Of a stretch of DNA of 64,000 nt, positions 10,501 through 20,199 are shown piece by piece (the stretch's first letter is position 1; every line of letters starts with the position of its first letter). A program made the position numbers and the translations under genes. Origin of the DNA: Mustela lutreola (lineage: Eukaryota; Chordata; Mammalia; Carnivora; Mustelidae); NCBI RefSeq assembly GCF_030435805.1, contig NC_081291.1, positions 12,795,001 to 12,859,000 on the forward strand. The letters are read 5' to 3'. Under the pieces are notes generated by a model, which worked only from the letters and a program-made list of their open reading frames with translations, searched no databases and was not told the origin of the DNA.

Positions 10501-12955
10501 CAGTCCCTCACCCCACAAATCCCCTTTGGCAACACAAACTATGTGACAAACATCCAGCTGAGAAGGACCTGCCTTTTTAGCGGCTCTTGCTATGAAAAGC
10601 AGAACTCAGGTTCCCTGACTACTTGCCATGCCATAGACCCCATGCCAAGCCCTTCACCAGCATTATCTCATCCCATCGTTCCAACGACTCCCCGGTCTGA
10701 ATCCTGTCTCTGTCACATCCTAGCTGTGTGACCATGACCAAGTTTCTTAACCTCTCTGAACCTCACTTCTTACATCTTTAAAATGCATCCACTTCATAGG
10801 AATGCCACAGCAGGTATCCTTACTATTTTTTCTTTGCCTGCCCAATGGCCCGCAAATACCTTCAGCTCGGGCATGCTGCCGATGAGCTCGTAGGGCACCT
10901 TCACATCAGGGCTGCTGGTATAGTCGAGGGGAACAAGCTGGGGAGCCAGGTCCTGGTAGCGATAGAAGAGCCTGGTGCGGGGAGGGAAACACCGGGCAGG
11001 GCTGGGAGATGGCATGGGGAGGACTTGTCCCCTTTCTCTCATTCTTGCCACTGCTCACTCCACACAGGAGGACTGAAGGATCATGGGTCTCCAAGAGTCA
11101 TCTGCTCTGGGCCCTATCCTCAAGCACCCAGAGCCAAACACAGGCACGTCTACCCCCTGGGGACAGGGCCATAGTGGAGAGGGCCCCAGAGCCAGGGGAA
11201 ACTCAGTGGAGACATTGACACTGGGCTTTGAAGAATGAGTAGGAGCTGACCAGGCAGGTGGGGATGGCGAAAGGGAGTGTGCTTAAGGTGAGATCGTTTC
11301 GCATCAAAATTCAGAGAGTCCGAGTGAATCTCTGAATCTCTGAGTATCATCACATTGTTGGCCACTGGCTCTAGAGACCCCCCCCCCATTCTCACATTTT
11401 CCTTCCTTCTTCCCCATAATGCAAGCATTCCTTAACTGGGCCAGAGCAGAGACAAAAGGCCAATATTCGGGATTTTTTAATGCATGCAAGACATTTTGCA
11501 AAATACCAAATACCACTGACACCAGCTAGATGGTGAGGCCAGCTCTCCACTCCAGTGTGCTCCCCTGCTGTCACCCTGTCTTCACTGGGGGCATGAAAAG
11601 CAGCAGCCTTGGTGAGACTATCTTTGGTGAGTCAGAGGTCCCCAAGCTGCTAAGGGTTGATTCCAAGGGAGATGGGAACCCCTGGGCCATATGATGGCTA
11701 GGAACTCGAAGAGGAGGTATCTGGAATTTCAGTCCTGACCACCCAGGTCCCTGTCTGGGCCCCCTCAGGGAACAGTCTGGGTCTGGGCTTCTGCATGGCC
11801 ATGAGCATTTTCCTCTTCCCCTCTGAGCTTGAGTTATTCTGCTGATAAACAAAAAGCTTGGGTGGACGAAATGTCAGCCCTCTAACTCCTTGGAGCTCTG
11901 CCCATCTGCAAAGCTGGGGTCAGCCTCCCCTGTCCAAGCCTCAGTTTCCCCATCAGTAATCTGATTCTGATGGCCAGGGTGACCCTATGAGCTGTCCTCA
12001 CCCAGACAATGGGGCTCACTGGTGAAAGGTGTGCCCATCAATAATGGATATTCCATGCCCACACAATTCGGGCCTTGGCCCCTATCACTCTGTATCTGAA
12101 CCCCGGCCGGCTTGGGTTTCATAGCTCCGAGTTCATGGGTCGGAGCCTCTGGACAATGGCTGCGTGGGCACTGAGCAGTAACGTGGGATACCCATCTATG
12201 CCTCTCTAGTGCATGCCAGCAACCTGCAGCGGCCACAGACTGCCTACCCGCACCCTTACCTGGATGCTACCCCCACAACCCAGAGCTGATTCTAGCCTCT
12301 GCCCCCAGGTGCCCAGCCTTCAGTCCCAGCCTCTTCACACTGGCCGCGGGAGGGGGGATCTTTCTAACATGCTGATTCCCACTCCCCCACACCCCTGCTC
12401 ACATACTCTCCATGACTCCCCACAACCCTTGGGAGAAAGCCCAAGCTAATCAACCTAGAGACAGTGACGATGTGACAAGACGTGGCTTCTCAGCATCCCC
12501 ATCTCGGCCTCCATCCACTGACCATGCCCGCAATCCCTCCCTTTGTGTTTTAACCACCATGGGGCACTCAGCCCTGGTCAATTACAAACATCCTCCAGCG
12601 AAGGAGAGAAAGTTGTTTCCAGATCTTCCTCCCTTTCTCCCCAGACTGACCTCATGATTTCCTTTCTTGTGAAGAAGGTGCAATCCTGCAGAGAGAGATA
12701 GATGTCGGCTTGGCCCAGAGCCTGCTTCAGAGGCCACCTTCCTCTCCCTCCCACTGCGCGGCCATTTCTGCCTGTTGTTGCACACAGAGCTGCACCAGGA
12801 ATGCTTGTAGGCTGCACACCCAGGACAAATGATGCTGTCCCCACTTCTCAGGCCAGGAAGCCAAGGCTGCCAAACCTCCTGAGGGCCCAGCCCATCACCC
12901 CTACCTGATACACTTCCAGCTGCTCATGAGTGAAGACTGTCTGCTTGTTGCCCAT
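7481..12955 (-). CDS. CIB3: CIB3, calcium and integrin-binding family member 3 (complete)
   Basis: Six coding exons on the minus strand: 12955-12905, 12685-12651, 10971-10860, 9905-9758, 8888-8693 and 7502-7481. They total 564 bases, exactly 187 codons plus stop TGA. The start MGNKQT fits an N-myristoylation site (Gly2, Thr6). A degenerate second EF-hand ([13 protein letters not shown], Asn at position 12) should not bind calcium. The third EF-hand loop [12 protein letters not shown] and the fourth loop [12 protein letters not shown] have good ligands with Asp at position 12, a CIB-family trait. The protein ends STFHIRI, short as in the family. Known role: CIB2/CIB3 bind TMC1/TMC2 as accessory subunits of the hair-cell mechanotransduction channel, with CIB3 mainly vestibular; family members also bind integrin alpha tails. 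It is convergent with HSH2D. The ORFs are intact, so it looks functional. Confidence 0.97.
7690..7835 (-). repeat. MIR SINE remnant in CIB3 last intron
   Basis: TTGAGTGAGTGGCTACCCC... TTTACTTCTCTGTAAAATGGGG is MIR core text. Confidence 0.7.
8065..8350 (-). mobile_element. hAT-type (Charlie/MER group) DNA transposon remnant in CIB3 intron
   Basis: It begins GGGATCGACCAACTTGTCCC and ends TACAAAAACAGGTGGCTGGGCC, the two ends of the common nonautonomous hAT-Charlie element (consensus ends CAGGGGTCGGCAAAC and its complement). Internal GCCAATAAACCACTGCTGGACACGG matches the element's middle. Old; not mobile. Confidence 0.7.
8520..8605 (+). repeat. MIR SINE remnant
   Basis: CCCATTTTAAAGATGCAGGGACTGAGGC followed by AAGGTCACA is MIR-like text. 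Confidence 0.6.
8693..8888 (-). CDS. CIB3: CIB3 coding exon 5 (EF-hands 3 and 4)
   Basis: Acceptor CTGCACAG, donor GTGTGAC. It encodes both calcium-binding loops, [12 protein letters not shown] and [12 protein letters not shown], and ends at PDFL plus two bases of Ser. Confidence 0.95.
9061..9290. repeat. Tandem array, period 60, in CIB3 intron 4
   Basis: Four consecutive units of about 60 bases (9061, 9121, 9181, 9241, the last partial), each carrying a variant of TTTATTGAGCACCTACTATGTGCC with CAGGC/TAGGC and a ...GCTGTGA end. The unit is L2 3'-end text. See findings. Confidence 0.8.
9290..9650 (-). repeat. L2 LINE fragment (antisense)
   Basis: Continues the array with GGCAGAGGGAACAGCAGATGCAGAGGCC and GAAGGCCAGTGTGGCTGG, the L2 antisense text also seen at 16.1, 35.0 and 39.4 kb. 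Confidence 0.65.
9758..9905 (-). CDS. CIB3: CIB3 coding exon 4 (degenerate EF-hand 2)
   Basis: Acceptor GCCTCCAG, donor GTGCGTG; 49 codons, [18 protein letters not shown] to KAYYAFKIY, plus the first base of Asp. Confidence 0.95.
10690..10815 (-). repeat. MIR SINE remnant in CIB3 intron 3
   Basis: CACATCCTAGCTGTGTGACCATGACC AAGTTTCTTAACCTCTCTG is clear MIR core. The rest of this intron (9906-10859) shows nothing else recognisable. Confidence 0.8.
10860..10971 (-). CDS. CIB3: CIB3 coding exon 3
   Basis: Acceptor CCGCACCAG, donor GTATTTG; completes Arg then [18 protein letters not shown] to GSMPELK, the helix pair preceding the EF-hand core. Confidence 0.95.
12330..12600 (+). repeat. L2 LINE 3' fragment in CIB3 intron 2
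   Basis: CATACTCTCCATGACTCCCCACAACCCTTGGGAGAAAGCCCAAGC is L2 sense text. The remainder of this intron (10972-12330) shows no recognisable element or gene. Confidence 0.6.
12651..12685 (-). CDS. CIB3: CIB3 coding exon 2 (35-base small exon)
   Basis: Acceptor ...CTGCAG, donor GTCAGT. It encodes [11 protein letters not shown] plus two bases of Arg. Confidence 0.95.
12905..12955 (-). CDS. CIB3: CIB3 coding exon 1
   Basis: ATG at 12955-12953; 17 codons, [17 protein letters not shown], then donor GTAGGGG. Upstream of the ATG nothing marks a promoter, so the 5' UTR extent is unknown. Confidence 0.95.
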
Positions 12956-13289
12956 GGTGATGACTACTGCCAGGACTCTGAGACAAGCTCCCAAAGACCC
13001 CAGTCTCCTCAGGACCACACAGGCTTCCAGGCAGCTGCACACCAGTGTCTGGGCAAATCTCCCTGCCCTGGCGTCACCTGCCCACCCGCCCGTCACCCCC
13101 AGCCTGGTGAGATCAAGTTACAGCTGAGTTCTCTGGGCAACAGCCCGAGTACGTTCATGGCCATCAGGACAAGATGGACTGCAGGAGGTCCCAGAAGAGC
13201 AGACCACATCTGCCATGACTGGGTGAAGTGGGGGTATGGGGCCCCTTCCAGAGACACGCAGGGTGATGGGGAGACAGCAAGCAGATCCC

Positions 13290-13440
13290 AGCTCAAATAC
13301 CGCCTCTCCACCCACCAGCTTTGTGCCTTAGACACATCACCTGTAAGCCTCGTTTGTAAGTTGGAAGTTATATTAGTACCTAACTCATCGAGTCGTCCTG
13401 AAGATCTAACGAGACCATTAAAAATTTTTTTAACCATTTG
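13290..13440 (-). repeat. MIR SINE remnant
   Basis: AGCTTTGTGCCTTAGACACATCACC followed by CTCGTTTGTAAGTTGGAAG and CCTGAAGATCTAACGAGA is MIR-like and lies upstream of CIB3. 12956-13980 otherwise shows only nondescript AT-moderate sequence. Confidence 0.55.
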
Positions 13441-13984
13441 GTTTAAGTCAATTTTAGGCACTGGGCAAACAAGCTAAAGAGGTCCCCAGATGTACACTGA
13501 AGGTGATGATGATAATTGATGATGTTATAGCTTAAGAAAAGTGATCCAAGGTGTAAGTTAGAGAACAGTCAGTTAAATAATATCAAACAGAATTCCTTAT
13601 TGCAGGACTTTTTCAGAGCCGTTAGCATGCTAATGTTCACCATGAATCCTCAATGGGTACATACAAGGTAACAGCTACCAACCTTATTAAGACCCAGAAT
13701 CCTTTTGGGCAGAACACCTGGGGGTCAAAAGTCCTCAACCTGGTGCTCCACGCTCTTCTTCCTTTGGGTCTCTCCTGTCCCTCCACTTTCTTCTCCTGCT
13801 CAGCCTTTTCCACTGCCACCCCTCACCCTCACTGAACTGCTCTGGGATCTTCCCCTTCCCTCATTCCCAGTCTCTCTGGCCTGGACGATCACATCATCAA
13901 TTCTCATCCACCCCATCTTGTAGAATGTGACTATGATTCGGCTTTAAAGACCCCCTTGGGATGATTTGAAAGAAAAAAAAAAAA

Positions 13985-14100
13985 ACCCTGACAATATCAA
14001 GTATTAGAGAGGATGTGAGACAACTGGAGCTCTTATTAATTGCTGGTGGTGTTGCAAAAAGTCCAGCCACTCTGGAAAATGGATTAGAACTTTCCTATAG
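13985..14100 (+). repeat. L1 ORF2-end fragment
   Basis: GTATTAGAGAGGATGTGAGACAACTGG and TTAATTGCTGGTGGTGTTGCAAAA are the late ORF2 text of an old L1; the same stretch recurs at 14400 from a second copy. Confidence 0.75.
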
Positions 14101-14380
14101 GGGTGCCTGGGTGGCACAGTTAGTTAAGCCTCTGACTCTTGGTTTTAGCTCAGGTCATGATCTCAGGGTCATGAGATTGAGCCCCATGTCCAGCTACATG
14201 CTCAGCACAGAGTCTGCTTGAGATTCTTTCTCCCTCTGAAGATCTTATTTTTTTACTTACTTATTTGAGAGAGAGGGAGAGCACGAGTTGGAGAAAGGGC
14301 AGAGAGAGGGAGATGCAGACTCCCCACTGAGCAGGGAGCCCAATGCGGTGCTTGATCCCTGGACCCCGGGATCACAACAA
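14101..14380. repeat. Two carnivore SINEs head to head
   Basis: A plus-strand copy (14101-14240, GGGTGCCTGGGTGGCACAG start, tail lost at CTCCCTCTGAAG) abuts a minus-strand copy (14243-14380, TTATTTGAGAGAGAGGGAGAG to CCCGGGATCACAA). Together they form an imperfect inverted pair inside L1 sequence. Confidence 0.85.
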
Positions 14381-14383
14381 AAA

Positions 14384-15285
14384 AGACATAAAATAGCAAG
14401 TTGTTGGCCAGGATGTGGAGGTACTGGAATGCTCATACACTGCTGGTGGGAATGCAAAATGGTGCGGCTGCTTTGGAAAACAGTGTGGCAGTTCTTTAAG
14501 AAGTTAAACATAGAGTTAACATATGACCCCAAAGTGTTCACTCCGAGGTGGAGAGTATTGAAAATGTATGTGCCCATAAAGACTTGTATGTGAATGTTCA
14601 TAGCAGCATTATTCAAAATAGCCCCAAAGTAGAAACAACTCAGATGTTTGTCGATAGATGAATAGATGAAGAAATTGTGGTTTGTGGGACACCTGGGTGG
14701 CTCAGTTCATTAAGTGCCTGCCTTTGGCTCAGGTCATGATCCCAGGGTCCTGGGATCGAGTCCCACATCCGGCTCCTGGCTCAGCAGAGAGCTTGCTTCT
14801 CCCTCCCACTCTGCCCGCTGCTCTCCCTGCTTGTACTCTCCCTCTTTGTTAAATGAATAAATAAAACCTTAAAAATTTTTTCCTTAAAAAAAAAAATTGT
14901 GGTCCATTTATACAATGGAATACTATCCAGTCATATAAAAGAAATGAAGCACTGATGCTTGCCACAACGAGGATAAGCCTTGAAAATACCACACTGTGTG
15001 AAAGCAGTCGGACACAAAAGGCCACCTAGTGCGTGATTCCATGTATATGAAATGTTCAGAAGTGCCAAGTCCACAGAGACAGCACATTTAGTGGTTGCTA
15101 AGGGGCTGGGGGAGGGAGAAGGAGATTGACTGTTCAGGGGGCTGGGGTTTCCTTCTGGAGTGACAAGAATGTTCTGGAACTAGACGGTGGTGACAGTTGC
15201 ACAACTCCGTGAAGGGGATAAATCTCACTGAACTGCACACTCTAAAGGATCACTTGTAGGGTGGGTGAATTATATCTCTGTTTTT
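14384..15285 (+). repeat. L1 3' end (ORF2 end and 3' UTR), split by a SINE
   Basis: AATGCTCATACACTGCTGGTGGG, TATTCAAAATAGCC and GGAATACTATCCAG are old L1 3' text. The copy is interrupted by the SINE at 14682-14893 with target duplication AAATTGTGGT on both sides. Confidence 0.85.
14682..14893 (+). repeat. Carnivore tRNA-derived SINE
   Basis: Head GGGACACCTGGGTGGCTCAG, B-box region GGTCCTGGGATCGAGTCCC, CT-rich middle and A-rich end. Flanked by AAATTGTGGT at 14672-14681 and 14894-14903. Confidence 0.93.
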
Positions 15286-15289
15286 AAAA

Positions 15290-15760
15290 ATATCTGTACG
15301 GGAAGAGCGATAGCGACTTTATGCATAATGACTAAAAACTGGAAGCAATGCAAATATTCTTCACCTGCGAAATGGTTAAACTGGGGTCCATACATGCAAG
15401 AGATGACTATTCAACCATAAAACGGAATTAACTACAGATACGCACAAAATGAAAGACCCTCAGATGTGTTAGGCTAACCGAAAGAAGCCAGACTCAAGAG
15501 GCTACCTACTGGACGATTCCATCAGAATGACATACTCAACAAGACAAAACTATAGGGACAGAAAACAGATCAATGGTTGCCAGGGGCTGCAGATGGAGGA
15601 ACAAGGGAAACTTAGGGGAGATGAAACTGTTCTATATTTTGATTGTAGTATTGGTTACATGGCTGTATTCGTTTATCAGAACTCATAGAACTGTACACCA
15701 AAAAGGGTGAGTTTTTTTGCATGTAAAAACATTTAAAAAAATGAAAACAATAAGAAAACG
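15290..15760 (+). repeat. L1 3' UTR fragment
   Basis: AACTGGAAGCAATGCAAATATTC, ATGGTTGCCAGGGGCTG and CTGTACACCAAAAAGGGTGAGTTTT are L1 3' UTR text; ends in AT-rich tail. Confidence 0.8.
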
Positions 15761-15859
15761 AATTAGCAAACACCTCCTTACTCCCCAGTGCCTCATGGTT
15801 GAAGTCCAGATTCCTATGCCTCACCCTATCAGGGACTCCGTGATTTGGCTATGTGTCTC

Positions 15860-16250
15860 CCCACCCATAAACAATTAATTATTGAGCACCTAGTGTGTGC
15901 CAGGCACTGTCCTAGGTCCTGACGATACGAAAGCAGTGCTCTCATGGAGCTCTTGTGCCAGTGGGGAAGCAACCAAATAAACACATAATTAGTCAGGAGT
16001 GTAAAGCTCCAGGAAGAAAAATAAAATGGGGCAGGGATAGAGAGAGAAGAGGTTGGGCTAAATGGATTGGGAGAGGAAAGCCCCCCTGAAGAAGCAACAT
16101 TTGAGTAGTGACTGGAGGGAACTGAGGGAATCGTGAGTGGGAAGGGAGTCCCTGGCAGTGAGAAGAGCAAGTGCAAAGGTCCTGAGGCTGGAGTAAGTTT
16201 GACACAGTTGGAGGAGGGCAAGAGGGTGGTTCTGTGTTGGAGCTCACCAA
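15860..16250 (-). repeat. L2 LINE fragment (antisense)
   Basis: TTATTGAGCACCTAGTGTGTGCCAGGCACTG, TCATGGAGCTCTTGTGCC and GAGCAAGTGCAAAGGTCCTGAGGC are L2 antisense text. 16260-16500 is AT-rich and unassigned. Confidence 0.75.
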
Positions 16251-16504
16251 GCACTAATTAAAATTACCAAGCTGCTCCTCCAGTTGGTCCGCCAGCAGAG
16301 GCTGCCTCTCTGACACCCAGCTCCAATCATGGGATTTTTCTTTATTGCATTTCCAAAGAAATAATTTTTCATGGCACACATAAATTAATTTTATCTTTGT
16401 ATGGATAAATACCAGCTTATATTATGACAAATAATAGGCAACAATTTCCCCCTTGTAATATAAGGTAAAGAATTTAGAATCATAATGACAATACGGCATT
16501 TCAA

Positions 16505-17215
16505 AAATCATCAGGGGAAAACAAATCAAAACAACAGTGAGATATCACTATCAGGATGGATATCATGAAAAGAACAAAAGCCGGTAAGTGTTAATGAGGA
16601 TGTAGAGAAATGGCAACCCTGTGCAATGTGGGTTGGAATGCAAATTCCATAGCACCAGCCATGGAAACGGGTATGGAAGTGCCAAAAAATTAAAAATAGA
16701 TCTCCCATAGATGCCAGTATACATCCAGAAGAAACGAAATCAGGATCTCAAAAGAGGTATTAACATTCTTACGTTCACTGCAGCATTATTCACAATAGCC
16801 AAGATATGGAAACAACCTAAATGTCCATGGATGGATGAAAGGATAAAGAAAATAGGACATATAGGTACGGGGTGGGGGGTGGGGGTGGGAGAAGGAAATT
16901 GTGCAATACGTAACAACACGGGTGACCTCTGAGTGCATTTGCTCAGTAAAATAAGCCAGTCACAGAAAGACAAATACTACTGGATTCCACTTACAGGAGG
17001 AGAAAGTAGAATGGTGGTTCACAGGGGCTGGGGGAAGGGAGAAAGTGGCTTACTAGCCAACAGGCACAAAAGCAAGGTTCATCAAGCAAGACGAATAAGT
17101 TCCAGAGGTTTACTGGACATTATATCTATAGCCAACAATAATGCTTTGTACACTTAAAAACTTATGAAGAGTTTAGAGCTTACGTTGAGTACTCTTACTA
17201 CAATAAAATATGATA
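16505..17215 (+). repeat. L1 3' end fragment
   Basis: AACAGTGAGATATCACTATC, GCAGCATTATTCACAATAGCC and GGAAACAACCTAAATGTCC show L1 ORF2 end and 3' UTR. A G-rich run lies at 16870-16890. Confidence 0.88.
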
Positions 17216-17720
17216 AAAACAAAATGTAACCACCATAGGACCCAGCACTTGCCCTCTTGGGCAATCCAAGAGAAATGAAAACGTGCATTCATATAAAAAC
17301 CTGTAATGGATGTTTTATTCAAAACAGCCCCAAACAGGAAACAACCCATATATCTTTCAACAGATGAATGGTTAAACAAACTGGTTCATCCAAACTGCGG
17401 AACACCATTCAGCAATAAAAGGGATACACCTGACAATTTGGATGAATCTCTGGGGAATTCTGTTGACTGTTGGGGGGTGAAGCCAATCCTTAAATGTTAT
17501 GTAATGTGAGTTTCCACTTACATAGTGTTCTTTAAATGACAAAATTATAGGAATGAGAACAGCAGGCTGCCAGTGTGGAGGGATGGAGTGGGGGTAGGGG
17601 ATGGGTGTATATCAAGTGCCTCAAGAAGGGTCTTGGTGATAATGCACTGCTCTATATCTTGCCTATAATAATGCCAATATCCCAGTTGTGAAATTGCACT
17701 AGAGTTTGGTAAGATGTTAC
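17216..17720 (+). repeat. L1 3' end fragment (another copy)
   Basis: AACAGCCCCAAACAGGAAACAACC and TGAATCTCTGGGGAATTCTG repeat the same L1 3' region found immediately upstream, so this is a separate insertion. Confidence 0.82.
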
Positions 17721-17771
17721 CATTGAGGGAAAATTGTTGTAAAGTACACATAACATTTACCATTTTGACCA

Positions 17772-17967
17772 TTTTTTAAAAAAAATTCATTTGAGAGAGA
17801 GAGACAGAGACAGAGCACACAAGCAGGGGGAGCAGCAGGCTGAGGGAGAGGGAGAAGCATATTCCTCGCCAAGCAGAGAGCCCAACGTGGGGTTCTATCC
17901 CCAGACCCTGGGATCATGACCTGAGCCAAAGGCAGATACTTAACCATCTGAGCCACCCAGGTGCCCC
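17772..17967 (-). repeat. Carnivore SINE (minus)
   Basis: Poly(T) then GAGAGAGAGAGACAGAGACAG to GAGCCACCCAGGTGCCCC. It lies between two copies of CCATTTTGACCA (17760-17771 and 17968-17979). Confidence 0.93.
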
Positions 17968-17979
17968 CCATTTTGACCA

Positions 17980-18171
17980 CTTTAAAAAAAAAAAAAGATT
18001 TTATTTATTTGACAGAGATCACTAGTAGGCAGAGAGGCAGGCAGAGAGAGGGTGGGGGAAGCAGGCTCCCCACTGGGCAGAGAGCCTGATGTGGGGCTCA
18101 ATCCCAGGACCCTGAGATCACGACCTGAGCCGAAGGCAGAGGCTTTAACCCTCTGAGCCACCCAGGCGCCC
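17980..18171 (-). repeat. Carnivore SINE (minus), GATCACTAGTAGGCAGAG subtype
   Basis: Starts in poly(A/T) AAGATTTTATTTATTTGACAG and ends GAGCCACCCAGGCGCCCC. Bounded by CCATTTTGACCA (17968) and CCATTTGGACCACTT (18172-18186). The aggcagagaggcaggcag run marks the mustelid-like subtype. Confidence 0.93.
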
Positions 18172-18689
18172 CCATTTGGACCACTTATAAGTGCACAGCT
18201 CAGTGGGATAGAATACATTCACACTGTTGGGCAGCTGTCACCATCTGTCCCCAGACCTCTTTTCATCTTGAAGAACTGAAACTCTGTCCTCATTAAACAG
18301 CTCTGCATTCTCCCCTACCCCAGTTCCTGGAACTCACCATCCCACCATCCCACTTTCCGTTTCTGTGAATTTGCCTATTCTGGAAACCTCATGTAAATGG
18401 AGTCATACGGTATTTATCCTTTTGCGTCTGGCTTCTTTCACTCAGCATGTCTTCTGGGTTCAGCCACATTGTAGCATGTCAGAATTCCTTTCCCTTTTAA
18501 GACTAATATTCCATTGTATGGATAGATCACATTTTATTTATTCATTCCTCTATCAATGGACTTTTGGTGTCTTTCCACCTTTTGATTGCTGTGATTAACG
18601 CTGTTATGAACATGGGTGTGCATATGCAGTCAATTCCTTCTTTCTGTGTCAGGATCCCACGTCACACTTGGGATCTTAGGCTCCTGACC

Positions 18690-19030
18690 GTCAGTCTGTT
18701 TTGTTTTATTTGGTTTTGATTTTTTAGTCTTTTTTTTTTCCCCCATGACCTTTATAATCCTGAAGATTACCAGTCAGGTACTGTATAGAATGTCCCTCAT
18801 TTTTATTTGGTATTTTCTCATGATTGGACTGAGTTTATAGGGTTTGGGGGGAAGACCTCAGAGGTGAGATGTGCTCCTCATCACATCATACCTGGGGTTA
18901 CTTGATAGCTACATGATGTCACCAACAATGTTGACCTTGATCTCTTGGTTATGGCGGCATTTGCCTGTTTTCCCATCCTTGCGTAACTGCTTTCCCTTTC
19001 CATACACTATTCTTTGGAAACACTGCAGAT
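18690..19030 (-). repeat. L1 3' UTR fragment, antisense
   Basis: AGAATGTCCCTCATTTTTATTTGG, CTCATGATTGGACTG and TACATGATGTCACC resemble the far 3' UTR of old L1 elements read in reverse. 19030-19240 is unassigned. Confidence 0.6.
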
Positions 19031-19253
19031 TGTGTTAAAGAAATCCTCCCTATCAGGGTCCTCGATGGTACAGAGGGCAGTGTCATGTGATAAAGCACCA
19101 GTGTGGACACTTAGAGTTGGACAGTGATTTCGATGATTTGTAACTGTGTCTGAAGACACGTAGAAAACCTTAGCTGATTTATTTTATTTTCTTTGTATGT
19201 ATATGCAAAAATAATATATAATAAAAATCTCTGTGTATTTAAATGTCATGACT

Positions 19254-19443
19254 TTTTTTAAAAAAAGATTTTATTTATTTATTTGACAGAGGTCAAAAGT
19301 AGGCAGAGAGGCAGGCAGAAAGAGAGAGGGGAGCAGGCTCCCTGCTGAGCAGAGAGCCCGATGCAGGACTCAATCCCAGGACCCTGAGATCATGACCTGA
19401 ACCAAAGGCAGCAGCTTAACCCATTGAGCCACCCATGTGCCCC
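19254..19443 (-). repeat. Carnivore SINE (minus)
   Basis: Flanked by the perfect 14-base duplication TAAATGTCATGACT at 19240-19253 and 19444-19457. Mustelid-like subtype (GTCAAAAGTAGGCAGAGAGG). Confidence 0.95.
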
Positions 19444-19488
19444 TAAATGTCATGACTCTTTAAGAGGATATAAAGTAAAAAATTTTAC

Positions 19489-19647
19489 AGGGTCCTGGGA
19501 TCGAGCCCCACATCGGGCTCTCTGCTGAGCGGGAAACCTTCTACCCCCCTCTCTCTCTGCCTGCTTGTGATCTCTCGCTCTCTCTCTCTCTCTGTCAAAT
19601 AAATAAAATCTTCAATAAATAAATAAATAAATATAAATAAATAATTT
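19489..19647 (+). repeat. Carnivore SINE, 5'-truncated (plus)
   Basis: Begins inside the body at GGGTCCTGGGATCGAGCCCC, then CTCTCT run and an AAATAAATAAAT tail. Confidence 0.88.
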
Positions 19648-19810
19648 CAAGTGAGCAAAAGCACAGGAATTTAGCACAAATCTCCTCTTAGAACATTAAT
19701 TATCAATAGGGGCAATATTGCTCCTAAGATGGTGAAAATTGGCTCTGGGAGGAGGGGACACAAAAACCCTAGATGCTTCAATGGTTTGTGGCTCTCTCCA
19801 GATCTCAATC

Positions 19811-19966
19811 TTTTTTTTTTTTTTTTAAGATTTCATTTATTTATTTGACAAAGATCACAAGTAGTCAGAGAAGCAGGCAGAGACAGAGGAGGAAGCAGGC
19901 TGCCTGCTGAGCATGACCTGAGCAGAAGGCAGAGGCTTTAACCCACTGAGCCACCCAGGCATCCCT
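19811..19966 (-). repeat. Carnivore SINE with internal deletion (minus)
   Basis: Poly(T), GATCACAAGTAGTCAGAG, then a jump from TGCCTGCTGAGC to ATGACCTGAGCAGAAGGC that drops about 40 bases; ends GAGCCACCCAGGCATCCC. Flank CTCAATCTTT on both sides. Confidence 0.9.
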
Positions 19967-20199
19967 AAAGCTCAATCTTTGACAAAAACCTCATCAGTGA
20001 TACTGAACTTCTCTCCTTAAACTAAATTGAATTGAGCTCTCTTTAGGGGCTGTTCTCTTTAGGGAATGATAATGGGGCGGGGGGGAAGGTTGAGAAATGC
20101 TGTCACAGAGGTTTATAAAATAGTGACTCATCTTACAATGCATGGCCTCACACTGTGGTGACAAAAGCTAGGCTGGAACAATCAGCATAGGTTGGATTA

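Larger units (their letters stand above)
17721..18660 (-). repeat. L1 3' UTR fragment, antisense, split by two SINEs
   Basis: AAATTGTTGTAAAGTACACATAAC, CCTGGAACTCACCATCCC and ATTCCATTGTATGG are the reverse of old L1 3' UTR. Interrupted at 17772-17967 and 17980-18171. Confidence 0.82.

Noticed and set aside
14682-14760. tRNA gene-like A and B boxes
   Set aside because: They belong to the tRNA-derived head of a carnivore SINE, not to a functional tRNA gene.
16865-16895. G-rich run as a regulatory quadruplex
   Set aside because: It sits in a decayed L1 3' UTR far from any gene; likely a simple repeat.
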